Source of the DNA: Rhodosporidiobolus odoratus
Taxonomy: Eukaryota > Basidiomycota > Microbotryomycetes > Sporidiobolales > Sporidiobolaceae
Direction of reading: 5' to 3'
NCBI GenBank assembly: GCA_034387635.1
Contig: JAOANU010000006.1
Span: forward strand, 806,001-870,000
DNA length: 64,000 nt
This document shows positions 45,360 to 57,038 of this stretch, piece by piece. Numbering within the stretch: position 1 is the stretch's first letter; the number at the start of each line of letters is the position of its first letter. The position numbers were made by a program, and so were the translations under genes. Below the pieces are notes generated by a model. It was not told the DNA's origin. It searched no databases and worked only from the letters and a program-made list of their open reading frames with translations.

Positions 45360-46580
45360 TCAACTCTCCACCTCATCCTCCCCAATACTCATCTCCCAAC
45401 TCCCCAACTCCCTCCCCCCTTGAACCCTGACCACACACCGGATCCCCTCCGTCCTCTCCTGCCCCTCTTTCCCCCCTCGTTCCCTCATAACTTCCTCCCA
45501 GGTCACTCCTTTCCTAAAAACCATCTTCTCCGGAGGATGCATCATGATCTGCAAAGCGATCGGAAAAGACTCCCATTTTCCCCCGTTCGAACCGGAACCG
45601 ACCAGCGGCGCTTCGAGTGGATTTCCTTTGCTCTTTGTTGTTGTTGTTGATGGTGCAGGGAAGGGAGGAGCAGTGATCACTGGCCAGTGAGGGGCTGAGA
45701 AGTGGTGTTGGTAGAATGGGAGGGATTCTTGACTCGTCTGATGATGGAGGTGCCCAGGTTGGTCGGGGGAGGAAACGACAGAAAAAGGCCGGAACACCCA
45801 TTGAGAGATGAAGATTAGAGGGGAGAGTGTACGGCGGAGAGAAGCTATTGCTGAGAGGAATTGTCGGAGCGGCGGAACGGTAGAAGGAGGAGAGGAGGAA
45901 GCTCGAGGTGGTTGTCGAACTTGCTCCTCTTCTCGGGCGAGTTGGTCTGCCCATGCGAATTCGCTCATGCCGTCGACGATGACCAGTCCCACCTCTGCCT
46001 CGTCCTCTCCATTACTCCTTGCCCTGTCCATGCTCCAGTCCTTCAGGTTTGCCACCGTTCTAGCGAGTTGTAAAGTAGAAGACGGCTTGAAAACGTGCAA
46101 TCGACTCAACGCTTCCTCCACCAACGCGTCAAGCTCCTCCTCGGCCGGTTTCCCCAGCCCTTGAGGTCGCCGATAGCGTTGTATAGCGAGTTCGAGGTGT
46201 CTCCTCACCAATCCAGCGAGTCGAAGGACCGGAAAAGCCCGAGCGGAGCAATCCAAAAAAGCGACCGTTTCTTCTTTTCCCCCGACTTCGACTTGCGCTA
46301 CTCCGGGTCCACCTCGGAGGTCTTGGAATCGGACGTAGGCTTGGCGGGGGAGGAGGGTGGTAGAGGCCAGTTGGAGGAGGAGGGAGGTTTTCCCGCTTGA
46401 AGGGAGACCTTGTAGTTCGACTACGTCACCCCGGCGGAGGGGTGGGGAGAATGTCGAGTCGAGGAGAGCGTCGAGGCCGCTTAGGAAGGTCGGAGGGATT
46501 GAGGTGGAATGGCGGATTGACGAAGCGAGGGAGAGGGCGGTGGTAGTGGTGATACCGGCTGAAAGGGTGGAGGGGTCCAT
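45360..46580 (-). CDS. XRCC2: XRCC2-like RAD51 paralogue
   Basis: Intronless, 406 residues, unusual among its spliced neighbours. The RecA-type core has Walker A GLPSSGKTSLLLQLAS and Walker B VGLVIVDGMSEFAWADQ, with FLDCSARAFPVLRLAGLVRR and LHVFKPSSTLQLARTVANL between them. The order and the hydrophobic-D-G/S-x-S-x-F-x-W segment are those of XRCC2 (fission yeast Rlp1), which assists Rad51 filaments in homologous recombination. The C-terminal third (after IFISQWVFRPF) is divergent and Ser/Pro/His-rich. The start Met is 166 bases from the start of SLX9 on the opposite strand. Another RAD51 paralogue is possible but less likely, as the N-terminal helix-hairpin domain is missing. Confidence 0.7.
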   Translation of the reverse strand: MDPSTLSAGITTTTALSLASSIRHSTSIPPTFLSGLDALLDSTFSPPLRRGDVVELQGLPSSGKTSLLLQLASTTLLPRQAYVRFQDLRGGPGVAQVEVGGKEETVAFLDCSARAFPVLRLAGLVRRHLELAIQRYRRPQGLGKPAEEELDALVEEALSRLHVFKPSSTLQLARTVANLKDWSMDRARSNGEDEAEVGLVIVDGMSEFAWADQLAREEEQVRQPPRASSSPPSTVPPLRQFLSAIASLRRTLSPLIFISQWVFRPFSVVSSPDQPGHLHHQTSQESLPFYQHHFSAPHWPVITAPPFPAPSTTTTKSKGNPLEAPLVGSGSNGGKWESFPIALQIMMHPPEKMVFRKGVTWEEVMRERGGKEGQERTEGIRCVVRVQGGRELGSWEMSIGEDEVES

Positions 46581-46746
46581 GCGCAGTACACGGCGGTCAC
46601 ATGAGAGGTTTTAGTCGTAGCGTAATCCTCAATCAGCTATTTTAGCGTGACTGTCGAGAAGAAAAGACGGAAACGAGTGCAGGAGGAGGGTCGCGTCCAT
46701 CAACCTCTCACAGCAGATCAGTCATGGCATGTAGAGCCCTCTGAGT
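46581..46746. promoter_or_regulatory. Short bidirectional promoter, XRCC2-like and SLX9-like
   Basis: Only 166 bases separate the two divergent start codons, so both core promoters must share this stretch. No TATA box or known repair element (MCB-type ACGCGT) was seen in it. Confidence 0.5.
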
Positions 46747-47733
46747 ATGCGACAAACTCGGTCTAATGCTTTCATATACAGCCACGTGTCAGCCGCGCCC
46801 GCACCTCCCTTCCCGGCCACTCGAAAGCCGCCAAACTCGCCTCGTCTGCATCAGCATCCAAACCTACTGCAGATGCTCTGACGGATGACTGGGAGATGCG
46901 ACCGGACGAGATGGCACCCATAGCCGTGCGTGCACCTTTCTTCTTGTCGATCGACGGCTCTACAAGCTGATCGTCATTTTCTTCGCATTTTGCGATGAGA
47001 AGGCGCAGGTTAAGATGGCAGTTGAGCAGGAGGAGAGGGCACAGCCGGAGGAGGAAGAGAGGGACCGAACACCGAAGGAAAGGCAGACCAAGGCCGAAAA
47101 GGCCTACAACAAACGCAAAGCTCTGCTCGAAAGTGCGTCCCGTTTTCCTCTCCTTCCTATCTCTCATTGCGTCTCTCAAGCCACCTTCATCGCGATCACA
47201 CATCTCATGTGAAACTCCTTGCAGAGCTCGCCGCAAGCACAACTCCCTACTCGAAGTCTCACGCCCGCCGACTCCGCCGCAATCAAAAACCGGAAAACAA
47301 CCTCGTCGCAAGTCTAGAAGAAGTCACGGCCATGCTGCCTGTCGTCGAGCCTCTGCCGACGCTGGCTGACGATGAGGATGCCGAAGAGATGGAAGATGAG
47401 ATAGAAGGGGGAAAGAGGAAAGATGGCAAGGGTCGGGAGAAGCTGACGGCCAAAAAGAGACAGAGGGTTCTGTGCGTCCTGCCTTTCAAGTTTCTTTCGC
47501 CTTCACCCCTGCCTTTCGATCAATCCTCCGAAGCACAGGGTTGGAGATTGACGCTGGACCCTTCTCGCCCAAACAGTACCGCCGAGTCCGCCCGCCTTCC
47601 CGCCATCATCAGGAACGAATCCTTTGCCGCGTCTCCGTTTGCTACAATCCGCCAACATACCCTCAACACGTTGGTGACGCAGAAGAACCCACCTTTGCCG
47701 CAGAAAGCCAAGGGAAAGAAGGGTGGGAAGTAG
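46747..47733 (+). CDS. SLX9: SLX9-like ribosome biogenesis factor
   Basis: Model: exons 46747-46760, 46793-46925, 47009-47132 and 47225-47733, about 259 residues. Family hallmarks are RRARTSLPGHSKAAKL near the N-terminus, a lysine-rich helix EKAYNKRKALLEKLAAST, then TPYSKSHARRLRRNQKPE, which matches the SPYSKSH-x-RR-x-KR core of Slx9, and near the end ASPFATIRQHTLNTLV. Yeast Slx9 acts in 18S rRNA processing and 40S export; nucleolar action is inferred. The first exon is uncertain: it implies a 32-base intron, short even for this genome, so the real start may lie elsewhere. The last exon is read straight through; a small intron near 47470 is possible. Confidence 0.65.
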
Positions 47734-48544
47734 CTCGGGTGGAAGGGAAGAAGTTGTTGTAAATTTACGCATGGTTTTCTCACTCTCCTCGTCAGGCAAG
47801 GTTGCCGCTGGTACAGCGTTTTGTGAAGGTAGATCTGAGTTGGACGCTGGGGTCAGTCAAGCGACTCTGACGGCGCCGGGGAGCCTGGGAGGCATGACTG
47901 TCGGTATTGCGAAGCATCGAACATTGTTTCTGAATGGCCGCTAGCAGGTCCTACCGCGGTACCTTCAGCATGTCGTGATGCACGCATATGCCGGAGCGCC
48001 TAAGACGCGTCGAATAAGCCACATAACATCCGTATGAGCAGAAGAAGGGAGAAGGAAGGAAAGAACACGACCAGAAAGCCTGCCGGGAAGAAAAAATAAG
48101 GGGGCTGCTCGCCCGCGTGATCGAGAAGCAGCCTTCTCCTTCGGGCTCTGCGTTCCTTGCTCAGCATCGCTACGAGCCGACACGTCGCGAGCCTCTCATC
48201 TTCGCCAGATAACACCAGAGGGCAATCTGCCATACCAGCGCCGAGACCGACTTCCGGCTCTCCTGCACACACTCGGGTATAAAGCGCATACACCGCTCAG
48301 ATCGGCGTCTGAACCGCCGACGCCGCGCGCCGAAAATCTCGACGCGTGAAGAGAAGACCCCCAGTTCCACCACGACACCGCCGCTTCTGAGCTCGTAAGT
48401 ACTTGGACTGTACGCCAGTGCTCGTACTGACAGTGTTCGGACGCGTAGATCAGCCTCACCGCGACCTCCTCATCTCTCTAATTTCGACCTCCCCCTGGCC
48501 TTCACCCCTCGTCCGCCGGTCGGCTTTGCTCGCTGTCAACTCCG
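47734..48544. other. Intergenic, no gene seen
   Basis: 3' flank of SLX9 and upstream region of the large disordered protein. Short frames on both strands have no support. Confidence 0.4.
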
Positions 48545-51500
48545 ATGACTGCTCCACCCGCACCAACGACAGCCATGTCTCACGCGTCTCAGCATTACTC
48601 CCACGGCTCCCCATCTTCGTCCCGACTGGCTAAAGGACGACCCGTTCCACTACCACTCGACCTTGATTTGGGCGCAAGCACTGCGGGATTCGACTCCCCG
48701 CCGCACACTGCAGACCAAAGGCACGAGCAGCGCAACGGCGCTCTGTCGATGACTCCCGATCAAGCAATTGGAGGGAGAATGGGCGAGCGCAGGGAAGGCG
48801 GCGAGGAGGGGGACACGGCGACAAGGCAGGGACGAGCAGCAGGACCAAGTAGGCGCGACGTGAGTTGGAGTGGTAAGAAGGGAGGTCAGCCCCGGAGCAC
48901 AAGCGCAAGCCACATCGACGGCCCGACCATTCCGACCTCCTCTCGCTCCGCTTCTTCCAGCAAACTTCCTCTCTCTGCTTCCACCGCCTCGTTGCCGCGC
49001 TCGATACTCGGGTACACGTCTCAACAGCGCCGGAAGGCATCCCCCGGTCGAGGAGGTGGGAGGAACGAGGGCGCTCTTCCTTCGACTTCGCCTGGACAGA
49101 CGGGCGTGGGAAGCAGTTCACGCTTCCTTCTCACTGTGATCCCGCCTTCACATCTTCCGCACGATCCGCCTCATCCGAGAACGAACCCGCAGTGTTCGGG
49201 GTATGGTCCGCCAGAGCACTTCAAGTGTGTTTTCCGCCGTTTTCTTCCTATTCCTCCTGACGGGTGCTCATTGTCCTCTACTTGCAGGCGCGGTATTCTC
49301 GTTCCCCTATACCCGACTCTTCCCTCTCAACTCGCTGCTATCGCTCGTGAGTATGGCCTTCCTTCCAGCGGCGGCCTGGTCCTTTACCTTCTCTCCACTG
49401 CCGACCCTAACTCCCAGGGACCGCTGCCGGGAGCGGCGGGACTCGCAGGCGAAGGAGGACCTCGGATCAGCGAAGGAGCGTGGGACCTGCTATGGTCGCA
49501 ACTTCTCGCGGAAGAAGAGGAAATGCGGATGCTGCAGGAGGGCGAAAGCGAGACGGAGGATGACGATTATCAGGCGCCGCCGGTCCCGCCTCTGCCCTTC
49601 TCTCACGGCAAGTCGACCGCAGCCTCACAACCGACTGAAGAGAACGCCGTACTTTCCGACGACGCCTCGCAGTCCAGCGATGCCGGTGCAAGCGGTTCCT
49701 CCGTCTACTCTAGCAGCTCCAAACCGCAACAGGCAAGCCACTCTACTTTCGGCATCGGTCGCGGCCCTCCTCCGTTCGCCTCCCTCGTCTCTCCCAATGG
49801 TGCCAAGCGGTTCGCGTCTCTCCCTGCTCACGCTGCCCATCTCCGCCAATCCTCCCGCACCTCTTTCCGCTCGACCTCGCATTCGCACCGCCCGGCCAGT
49901 CGCTCTTCCTACGCCCTCCCCTCGCATCCTTCCTTCGGCGCCCGCGCTACCTCCTACGGCAGCCACTCTCCCTCACTCGCACCTCCACTTCCCAATTACG
50001 GCGCTTCCGTCGTCGTCGGCAAGGTCGAGTTCGACGTGCACGCCACTGCTCGCGCGGGGCGCTGGTACCAAGGCTGGCTAGCTGGCGCGTCCACTGGGCC
50101 GTCCACAGGTGCATCCTCTTCCTGCGCGCCATCCGCTACAGCCGCCGCCGCTTCTGAGCCGTGGCAGGAGCTTCACCTCCCCGGCATCGTTGCCGCCAAG
50201 AACCCTCAGCCGCAGAGGTCCGGCTTCGAGGCGCAGCATGAGGACGGGCGCTACCACGCCTACGATGCGCCGGACGTTCGTCTTCGCTCGGCGACTGAGC
50301 AGTCGAATGGGCTGGAATCGGCGGCTTCCAACTTCTCTCTCGCAGCTCTGGTCGCGCATCTGCCGGACGATCCGCCACGGGACTACGAAGACGAGCAGGG
50401 TGGCAGGGCAGCTGAGGAAGCGGACTCGTCTATCGTTGACAAGGACGCCCACAACTATTCCCGGTCATCCAGCTCGCTTCCGTCGCGACCTGTCTCAGGC
50501 GCCTCGTCTAGGGGGCGGGAACCGAGCGAAAAAGACGCGGACGATACCCCGCTCATGGAGGAACAGGAAGAAGCGGAAGCCGAGCAAGCATACGAGCCTC
50601 TGGGAGAGGGTGACGGCGAGCCGGAGACGCAGTCCTACCAGCGCATGGATGACGGATCCGACGACGGATCGCGGTACGGGGAAGAAGAGGACGAGGGCTT
50701 CTCGCAACCTCGGCGTCGGCAGGAAGCGGCGGACCCACTGGGCGACATCTTCCCCTCTGACGAGGCAACCTGGCGCAACTTGGCTACGGATGATTCTCTG
50801 CCTCGTCGAAGCGAGCGCGATCCGCTCGACATGACGGGTCTCGGGATTGTCGGTGCTCGGGTTGCAGGAATCGAAGCTTCGGCGGGGCCAGGGATAGTCG
50901 AGCGTGTGCCGGAGAAGGAATCTTTGGACGAGCGTGGGCTGCCTCCTCCACAGGACGACGTTGCAGAGGTTGTCGCGCTCCTTGGTTCCACCCCTTCGCA
51001 ACAACCTCAGGGTAACCTCGCTTCGCCGATACGCCTCGACTCGTCCGCTGCAGCCGCCGAAACTTCTGGGGTCTTTCCTCCGTCTCCCGCACGCGCCAAC
51101 AGCAGCAACGACAATGCTACCAGCACGCCTTTCGCCCACACACACTCTATCCATAACTCGATCAGCACCGTGCAGTTCTCCGTTCGTCCGCCGTCGACCA
51201 TCGCATCCATGTCGCCTGAGGTCGTTCCCTCGAGGAAGCAGCGTCAGGGCTGGACGAATATTCCACCTGTCGTTAACCCCTCCCTGTCCGCCTCATCTTC
51301 CGTATCGTCCATCGCCTCGCTGAACGACAAACGAGCCTCGACCATCGGCTTGATGGAAGACCTCGACGACCTTGAGCGGGCACTTGTGGAGCTCTCGCCG
51401 CGAGCGGCGGCTCAGAGCAAAGCTTCGTCGTCACCCTTCGCCATGGCCGAAGGGCCCGCCGGAATCGCCTCTGCCCCGCCTCCCCCTCGCACTTCCTCCG

Positions 51501-53544
51501 CTACGTCCGCTCCAGCAGGACCCCTGAGTAGCCGCACTCCTTTCCGTTACGGCATGCTGTCTCCTCCGGCCGACCGAGCCGAAATGGCTTTCGAGCATAA
51601 GCAAGAGCAGCAGGACCCCGTCAGCTCAGCGGTCTCGACAGCGGATATGCCTGGCTACGAGCGCGACAGCCCCCGCGAGATTGCTGCTGCTACCTTGCCT
51701 TCCACTTTATCCACCTTTGGGCCTGCTTCCTCCCTTCCGGAACAGCCTTCGATTGCTCGCACCCCTTCCGACCCCGTCCGCATTCCGCGCAGTTCTTCCC
51801 TCAGCAAGCCGGAGACGAAGCAGCCCCAGCTCGTCGCCCTCCCTCCCTCGCCTTTACCAACCAGTCCCACGCCGCTTGCTGAGGAAGACCAGCCGACGCC
51901 GACCCTTCCTTCAGCAAGCCCCTCCTGGCCAGCTGCCACTTCCCTCCCTCCTTCCGACACTGCGACCGCTTCGCAGCCGCCTCGACCGCCGCGAGAGAAC
52001 ACAGAGGAAGAAGGGGAAGAACAGCTTGCCTTTACTGCTCCGCCGCCTCGTTCGCCAGCGCAAGGGTTGAAGGGCCTCCGGGCCGCGAAGTGGGGAGCCA
52101 AGAACAAGGCGGTCGACATTGCAAGGGTCGCAAGTTCGCCGGAGCTGGGAGAGGAGAATGGAACAAAGAGTCCGATTGGGTCTTTCTTCGGGAAGTCGAC
52201 ATTCGGAAAAGCAAAGGGCTTCTTCCGTCGTGGTGACTGTGCGTTCAGCTTACGGTTTTCTCAGTGTCATACGTACTAACACGCCTTCCTTGCCGCACAG
52301 CCTCGTCCCCGGATGCAAACACCATGGTTCCCTTTCCTGCGGAATCCTCTCTACCTCCACCACCGCTTTCTGCTGCTGCGGAGTCTTCGTTTTCTCCCCT
52401 TCCTCTCGGCGAGCCCGAAGTCACGCCTCGGGAGGAGTCACTCGATACGCCGCCACCCAGCATTCCGACAGGTCGCCAACGCCGTCCCTCGGTCTCGGCG
52501 GGTTCTCAGCCTCCAGCGAACAGACCTGTTCCGCCTTTCCCGGCGAGTCTCGCCGCCAATGCGGCTGCATCTGGGTCGACCGTCTCTCCTCGTCCTGCCT
52601 TCCTTGCCGAATTGCAGCCTCTCGAGTCGCATCAAACAGCGCAGACTTCGCTGTCGTCTCCGCCAGTCTCGCCGTCTCATGCCGCACCGTCCTGCCCAAT
52701 CTCTGCTTCGTCGTCCCTTCATGGCGCCTTCGACGATCTCCCGCCTCCTCCGCCTATTCCCGGCTCTTCCTCGCTTTCTCAGGACCACCTCGCTTCCCCC
52801 CGCTCAGACTACACCCCTCAGACACCTCGGGCGGGCGGAGACACCTCGCCCTTCCCACTCGGCACCGGTCAACATCCAGCTTCTGCGCCCGCTACTCCCG
52901 CTGAGTGGTGCACTCCCGGTGGCTCGCAGATGCGCCCTCGAGGGGCGAGGAAACATCGCCTCAGCGCTGATATCGATCAATTGTTGAGTCAGATGAAAGA
53001 CATTGACTTTGGGTTTGAGGATGAGAAGGCAGCTGGGACTGGGGAGGAAAAGATGGAGGTATTAGTGCAAGGTAAGGCTGAGGAGGAGAATGTTCAGCGC
53101 GCTGCGTCCGCCGGTTCCGCCCCGGTGGAGCAAATCCCTACTTCGCCTCGAATTGTTGAGCCTGAAGCCGACGTCTCACTCGCTTACGACGGTGGGATGG
53201 TCGCGCCGCTCTCGCCGGACACTGACTTTCATGACCCGCTCGAGAAGGAGAAGGCCGAAGCGAACGCTGGAGAGCAGGACTCGAACATGCTCCGAGCTTC
53301 GGGCCATAGTCGTGGGCAGGACGAGCAAGGGAGGCCGTTCCCGCTGAGTGAGGATTTGAGCGCGTTGGGAAATATGATGACTGGGTTGGTCGGGTGCGTT
53401 CTCTTCCTTTCGCTTGGCTCCCTCGAAACAAGTGTGCTGATGTCTTGTTCCGTCGTCACCAGCTCTCCTCCGACTTCGCCGGACCACGCTCCCTTCCCTT
53501 ATACCAATTATCCCTTCCCCACTCCGACCTCTCCTTCATCCTAG
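48545..53544 (+). CDS. Large disordered protein with a conserved fungal segment
   Basis: Exons 48545-49224, 49288-52238, 52301-53393 and 53463-53544 keep phase and give 1601 residues. Most of it is Ser/Pro/Ala-rich and probably disordered. One folded-looking segment spans residues ~190-330: GYGPPEHFKRGILVPLYPTL, SQLAAIAREYGLPSSGGLVL, and GPRISEGAWDLLWSQLLAEE; further on is YGASVVVGKVEFDVH followed by ARAGRWYQGWLAG. These strings look like a conserved fungal unit of unknown function that I have no name for. A short helix, ADIDQLLSQMKDIDFGFEDE, lies near the C-terminus. Intron 49225-49287 is 63 nt without a stop, so its retention would not break the frame. I assign no function. Confidence 0.7.
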
Positions 53545-54435
53545 ACGTTCTGTCTCTTTTCCCTTCCTCCTTCCCTCGCATCGCTAAATTACCCGCTTCC
53601 TCCACATTCCTCCCTGCCCTCGATACACACTCAACACCAAGGTTATACCCCTGCTCGACTCTTCGCTCTTCTCCTCGCTCTTCTCCACTGTTTATACCTC
53701 CTCCGACTTCCTCCGCATTATCCTCTGCGCCTGAGCTCCTCCTCGCCCTCTTCCCGCGTACCGTCCATACTCGACTCGCATTGTTTGTAGCCTCTATCGC
53801 TTTCTCCTTTCATTGTCATGCCGCAATGGCAATCGCTAGAATCTCGCGAGTCGTGCAGGTTTGGGTCGCTCGCGGCTCGAGCGAAAAAGGACTTCAAGAT
53901 GCAAAACGATGTCGCAGAGACTAGAGAAACGCTACGGTATACGTCAGTACTCGTTGGTGGGGCTCAAGGTCGAGGCAACGATGGCGGGGGTAGGAGTATA
54001 GGCTTCCCGCCCTGAGATGTGAGCACGTTTCACAGGTGCGAGGGAGAGAAGAAAAGGAGACGTGGACAACAGCTGCAGCAAGGTCGCGGTCTGAGAGCGT
54101 ACAAAGCTAGTCGTGTTCCGTGATAGAGACAGCATGGGCGAATATGGTCGCAATGCCTCGAGAGGCTAATCCAGGCACCTATGGCTTCTGCAGGAATCAC
54201 GCTGCGAGGCGGATAGCCACCCTAGTCTCGTTGACACTGGAAAGCCGTACGAGCAAGTCGGACAAAGGAAGAAAGAACAGAGGAACAGAGGAGAGCCTAA
54301 CTAGTGGCGCGAAGGAGTTGTCATGTGCGCGGATATTGAGACGGCAGTTGCTGGAATCTGGCGGAGTGAGTGTAGGTGGATGGGATAAGGGAGAAGCTGA
54401 AGGAAAGGACAGGTGAACCGACCAGAAAGGGAAAG
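53545..54435. other. Intergenic, no gene seen
   Basis: 3' flank of the large disordered protein gene and the flank of the Helitron relic. No terminal structure or coding stretch could be supported. Confidence 0.35.
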
Positions 54436-54983
54436 TCAGCCGGGAAACAAAGGAAGAAAAGGCAGAAGAAGGGACAGCAGATACGCACTGGCGTGCACAT
54501 CACTGAGCAAGTCTTCGGCGGGTCTTCCACAACCGGGAGGTCCACTTTTCCCCCGGAGCAGCAGCTCGAGCACGCTGGTGAAGCCTTGTTTTTGCCGGTG
54601 CGCTCGTCCAGAAAGCAAAGGGTTCCGCAGTGTTCGCATTTGTCCTACATTGCACCTGTCGGATGCGCCTTGGACCTTCTTTTGTTCGGCTTCTCCTGTC
54701 CGTCCATGGGTTGCACTGCATCTCGAGGCGGAGGGAGGAGGTCGCGGCCGGGGCGGAGGGTTTGGCCGACAGGAGAGGGTACGGGCGTATGTGACAGCTT
54801 GCTGTCGACCTCGACAGCTTCGCGCTCCGCTTTGTGGCGTCGTACGGCTGCGGTAGCGGTCACAGCAGCATCGGCGGCTGCTTGCTCCCGGGCATTGCGA
54901 AGGTTGGCTTGTCGATTGAGTTGGCCTTGTGAGCGATTACGGCTTATTGCAGCTTTGCCCTTCTTGTTCTTTGCGCGTGCCAT
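54436..54983 (-). mobile_element. Helitron-like relic (5' part of the Rep/helicase ORF)
   Basis: The frame starts MARAKNKKGKAAISRNRSQG, runs through an Arg/Ala-rich helix region (QAAADAAVTATAAVRRHKAE) and reaches a TAG at about 54645. The same frame continues at once with DKCEHCGTLCFLDERTGKNK, then CSSCCSGGKVDLPVVEDPPK. The pattern C-x2-C...E...C...GKV-x-LP...PP is what precedes the Helitron-like N domain in fungal Helitron proteins. No Rep HUH motif or helicase motifs are present, so only the 5' part survives, with one stop in it. If the zinc-finger reading is wrong, the upstream 112-codon frame could be a small basic gene of its own. No terminal hairpin was identified. Confidence 0.5.
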
Positions 54984-55136
54984 CGCTTGATAGCAAGGCG
55001 AGCGAAGACGACGCGACGCGATTACAGTGGGAAGGAAGAGAGAAGGGAGATGAGACAAAGTTGAGGGGAGGTAGCAAATTTTCCCGACTTGGCTCATCTC
55101 GAATCTCATTCCTCTTCCTTATCACTCCAGTCTGCT

Positions 55137-57038
55137 ATGCCTGCTTCACTCTTCTGCCACGAATGCCAATCAGAATGGCAAGGCGACGACTTTGAATGCC
55201 CCAACTGCCAGTCCGCTTTCGTAGAAGAGGTAACTCTCCATTCCTTCCCCCCGCTTCCACCTCTCGGCATCCACTCTCACTGACCCACCTCAACTCCCTG
55301 CCAGATCCCGCCTGAAGGAGCAGTCGACGATCCTCGCAACTTTGACCCGGACGACGTCGAACTCCCCCTCGGCGCTATCTTTCAGAACGCCCAAGTCCCA
55401 AGTGGCGCCTTTGGCCAACAAGCACCACCGCCAGCAGGCGGAGCGGGAGGGAATGCCTTCGCTCGTTGGGCCACACCGGCAGCAGCAGGCGGAGCAGGAG
55501 CCAACGGACCTACCTTCTTGCTAGGTGGACAAGGTGGAGCTGCATCCTTTGCGTTTGGAGGAGGCTTTGGCGCAGGTGGAGGTGGTGGTCAAGGTGGGGG
55601 CCCAGCTGGCCTCAATCCTCTCGCGACCGCCCTGCTGCAATCGTTTGGAATCATCCCTCCGAGACAGGGATTCCCTCCTCGTCAATCGCAAGCGGGGGAG
55701 GGCGAGGCAGAACATCCGGATCAGGAGGAACAGCAGGCGGATGAAGGCGGTCGAGGGCAAGGCCGGCAACAGGTGCCGATACGCAACCTTGCAGCGTGCG
55801 TCGTACCCCCCTCACGTAAAGCAGACTCATGCTGAAACCCTCTGCCTTCGCAGCTTCCTCGGAGACGCTTTTGGCGGTGCCACTCCTCATCCCGCCGACG
55901 ATCCTGACAACAACCCTTTTGCCGAAGGCGGCCACGAGCGTGCGCAACAGGAAGAAGGCGTAGAGCAGAACGCCCAAGGCGCACCTGCGGGAGGTCCAAG
56001 AAACCAGGCTGGGGGCTCGTTTGGCCCGCTTCTCTCGTCCCTGCTCGGGCAGTTCGGGTTCAATGTCGGGCCGGAAGCCTTTGGGATGGCGGGACAAGCA
56101 GGAGACTATGTGTTCGGCGAGGCGAACTTCCAGCAAATTGTTAACGACCTGATGGAGCAGGTACGCTGAGACTTCTGTTCCGACCTATTGCCCTGGTTCC
56201 CATACTTTGCTGCCGGCGTGCTTCTTGCCCAGGTACTGACACTTGTTGTACACTGCAGGCAGCGGGACGAGCAGGACCGCAACCCGCGCCGGACAACATG
56301 ATCGAGAAACTGCCGCGCGTCAAGATCTCGCAGGAGTTGCTCGGTAAGTCCACCTCGCCCACCCTCTTCCTTCTGTTGTGCTTCTCGAACTCCCTTCGAT
56401 CTGTCTCGAGCTAAGCTAGCTCTACCTCCCTCTCACCTGCTACAGACACCGAGTCAATCAAAGACTGCGCCATCTGTCAAGACCCCTTCCTTCTCTCCGA
56501 AACCACCATCCCGCTCTCCTGCAACCACATATACCACCAAGATTGCCTCATCCCTTGGCTCAAGAACAGTGGAACGTGCCCAACGTGCCGCTTTGCCCTG
56601 GTACCGCAACCGGGTCAACCGGGGTATGGGGAACAGCAAGCAGCTGATGCCGAGGGAGGGTCGGCGGAGGGGAACGCGAATGCTGAGGGATCGACGTCGA
56701 CATCCTCGTCAGCCGCTACTTCGTCGCGACCTACCCTTCACTCCCGCCACAACACCTCAACCTCGACTTTTGGCATGCCCGAGATAGACGGCGGGTCAAG
56801 TCTACCGGGGAGTTGGACCTTCCCCACTTCTGATGCGGACGAGGATTGTATGGACGTTGATGAGGATGAGAATGGAGCGGGACCGAGTGGAGAGGCGAGA
56901 GGCGGAGGGAGGAAGGAGGAAGTCGGTGGAGCGGGAAGGGCTGCAGCGGAAGCGGCGGAGAGGAGGGCTCGACAAGAGCGAGAGATTGAGGCGCGAGGGG
57001 AAGTGATGGACGGACCGGTGATTGAGGATGTGGACTGA
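55137..57038 (+). CDS. RNF126/RNF115-like RING-H2 ubiquitin ligase
   Basis: Exons 55137-55229, 55305-55795, 55854-56160, 56259-56343 and 56446-57038 keep phase and give 522 residues. The N-terminus has the BCA2-type zinc finger FCHECQSEWQGDDFECPNCQ. The middle is Gly/Ala/Gln-rich, followed by a helical stretch (FQQIVNDLMEQAAGRAGPQP). The RING-H2 domain runs DCAICQDPFLLSETTIPLSC-NHIYHQDCLIPWLKNSGTC-PTC, with all eight ligands present. The C-terminus is Ser/Thr- and Glu/Arg-rich. This N-finger plus C-RING layout matches RNF126/RNF115, which act in quality control of mislocalised proteins; the substrate here is unknown. It lies 154 bases from the start of the Helitron-like frame. Confidence 0.9.

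Noticed and set aside
47472..47762. Alternative SLX9 last exon in another frame
   Set aside because: The frame ending at 47733 carries the family-like end (SPFATIRQHTLNTLV); the alternative has no such match.
53394..53924. Long plus-strand frame after the large disordered protein
   Set aside because: It begins in an intron and runs into the 3' flank; the real gene ends at 53544 in another frame.
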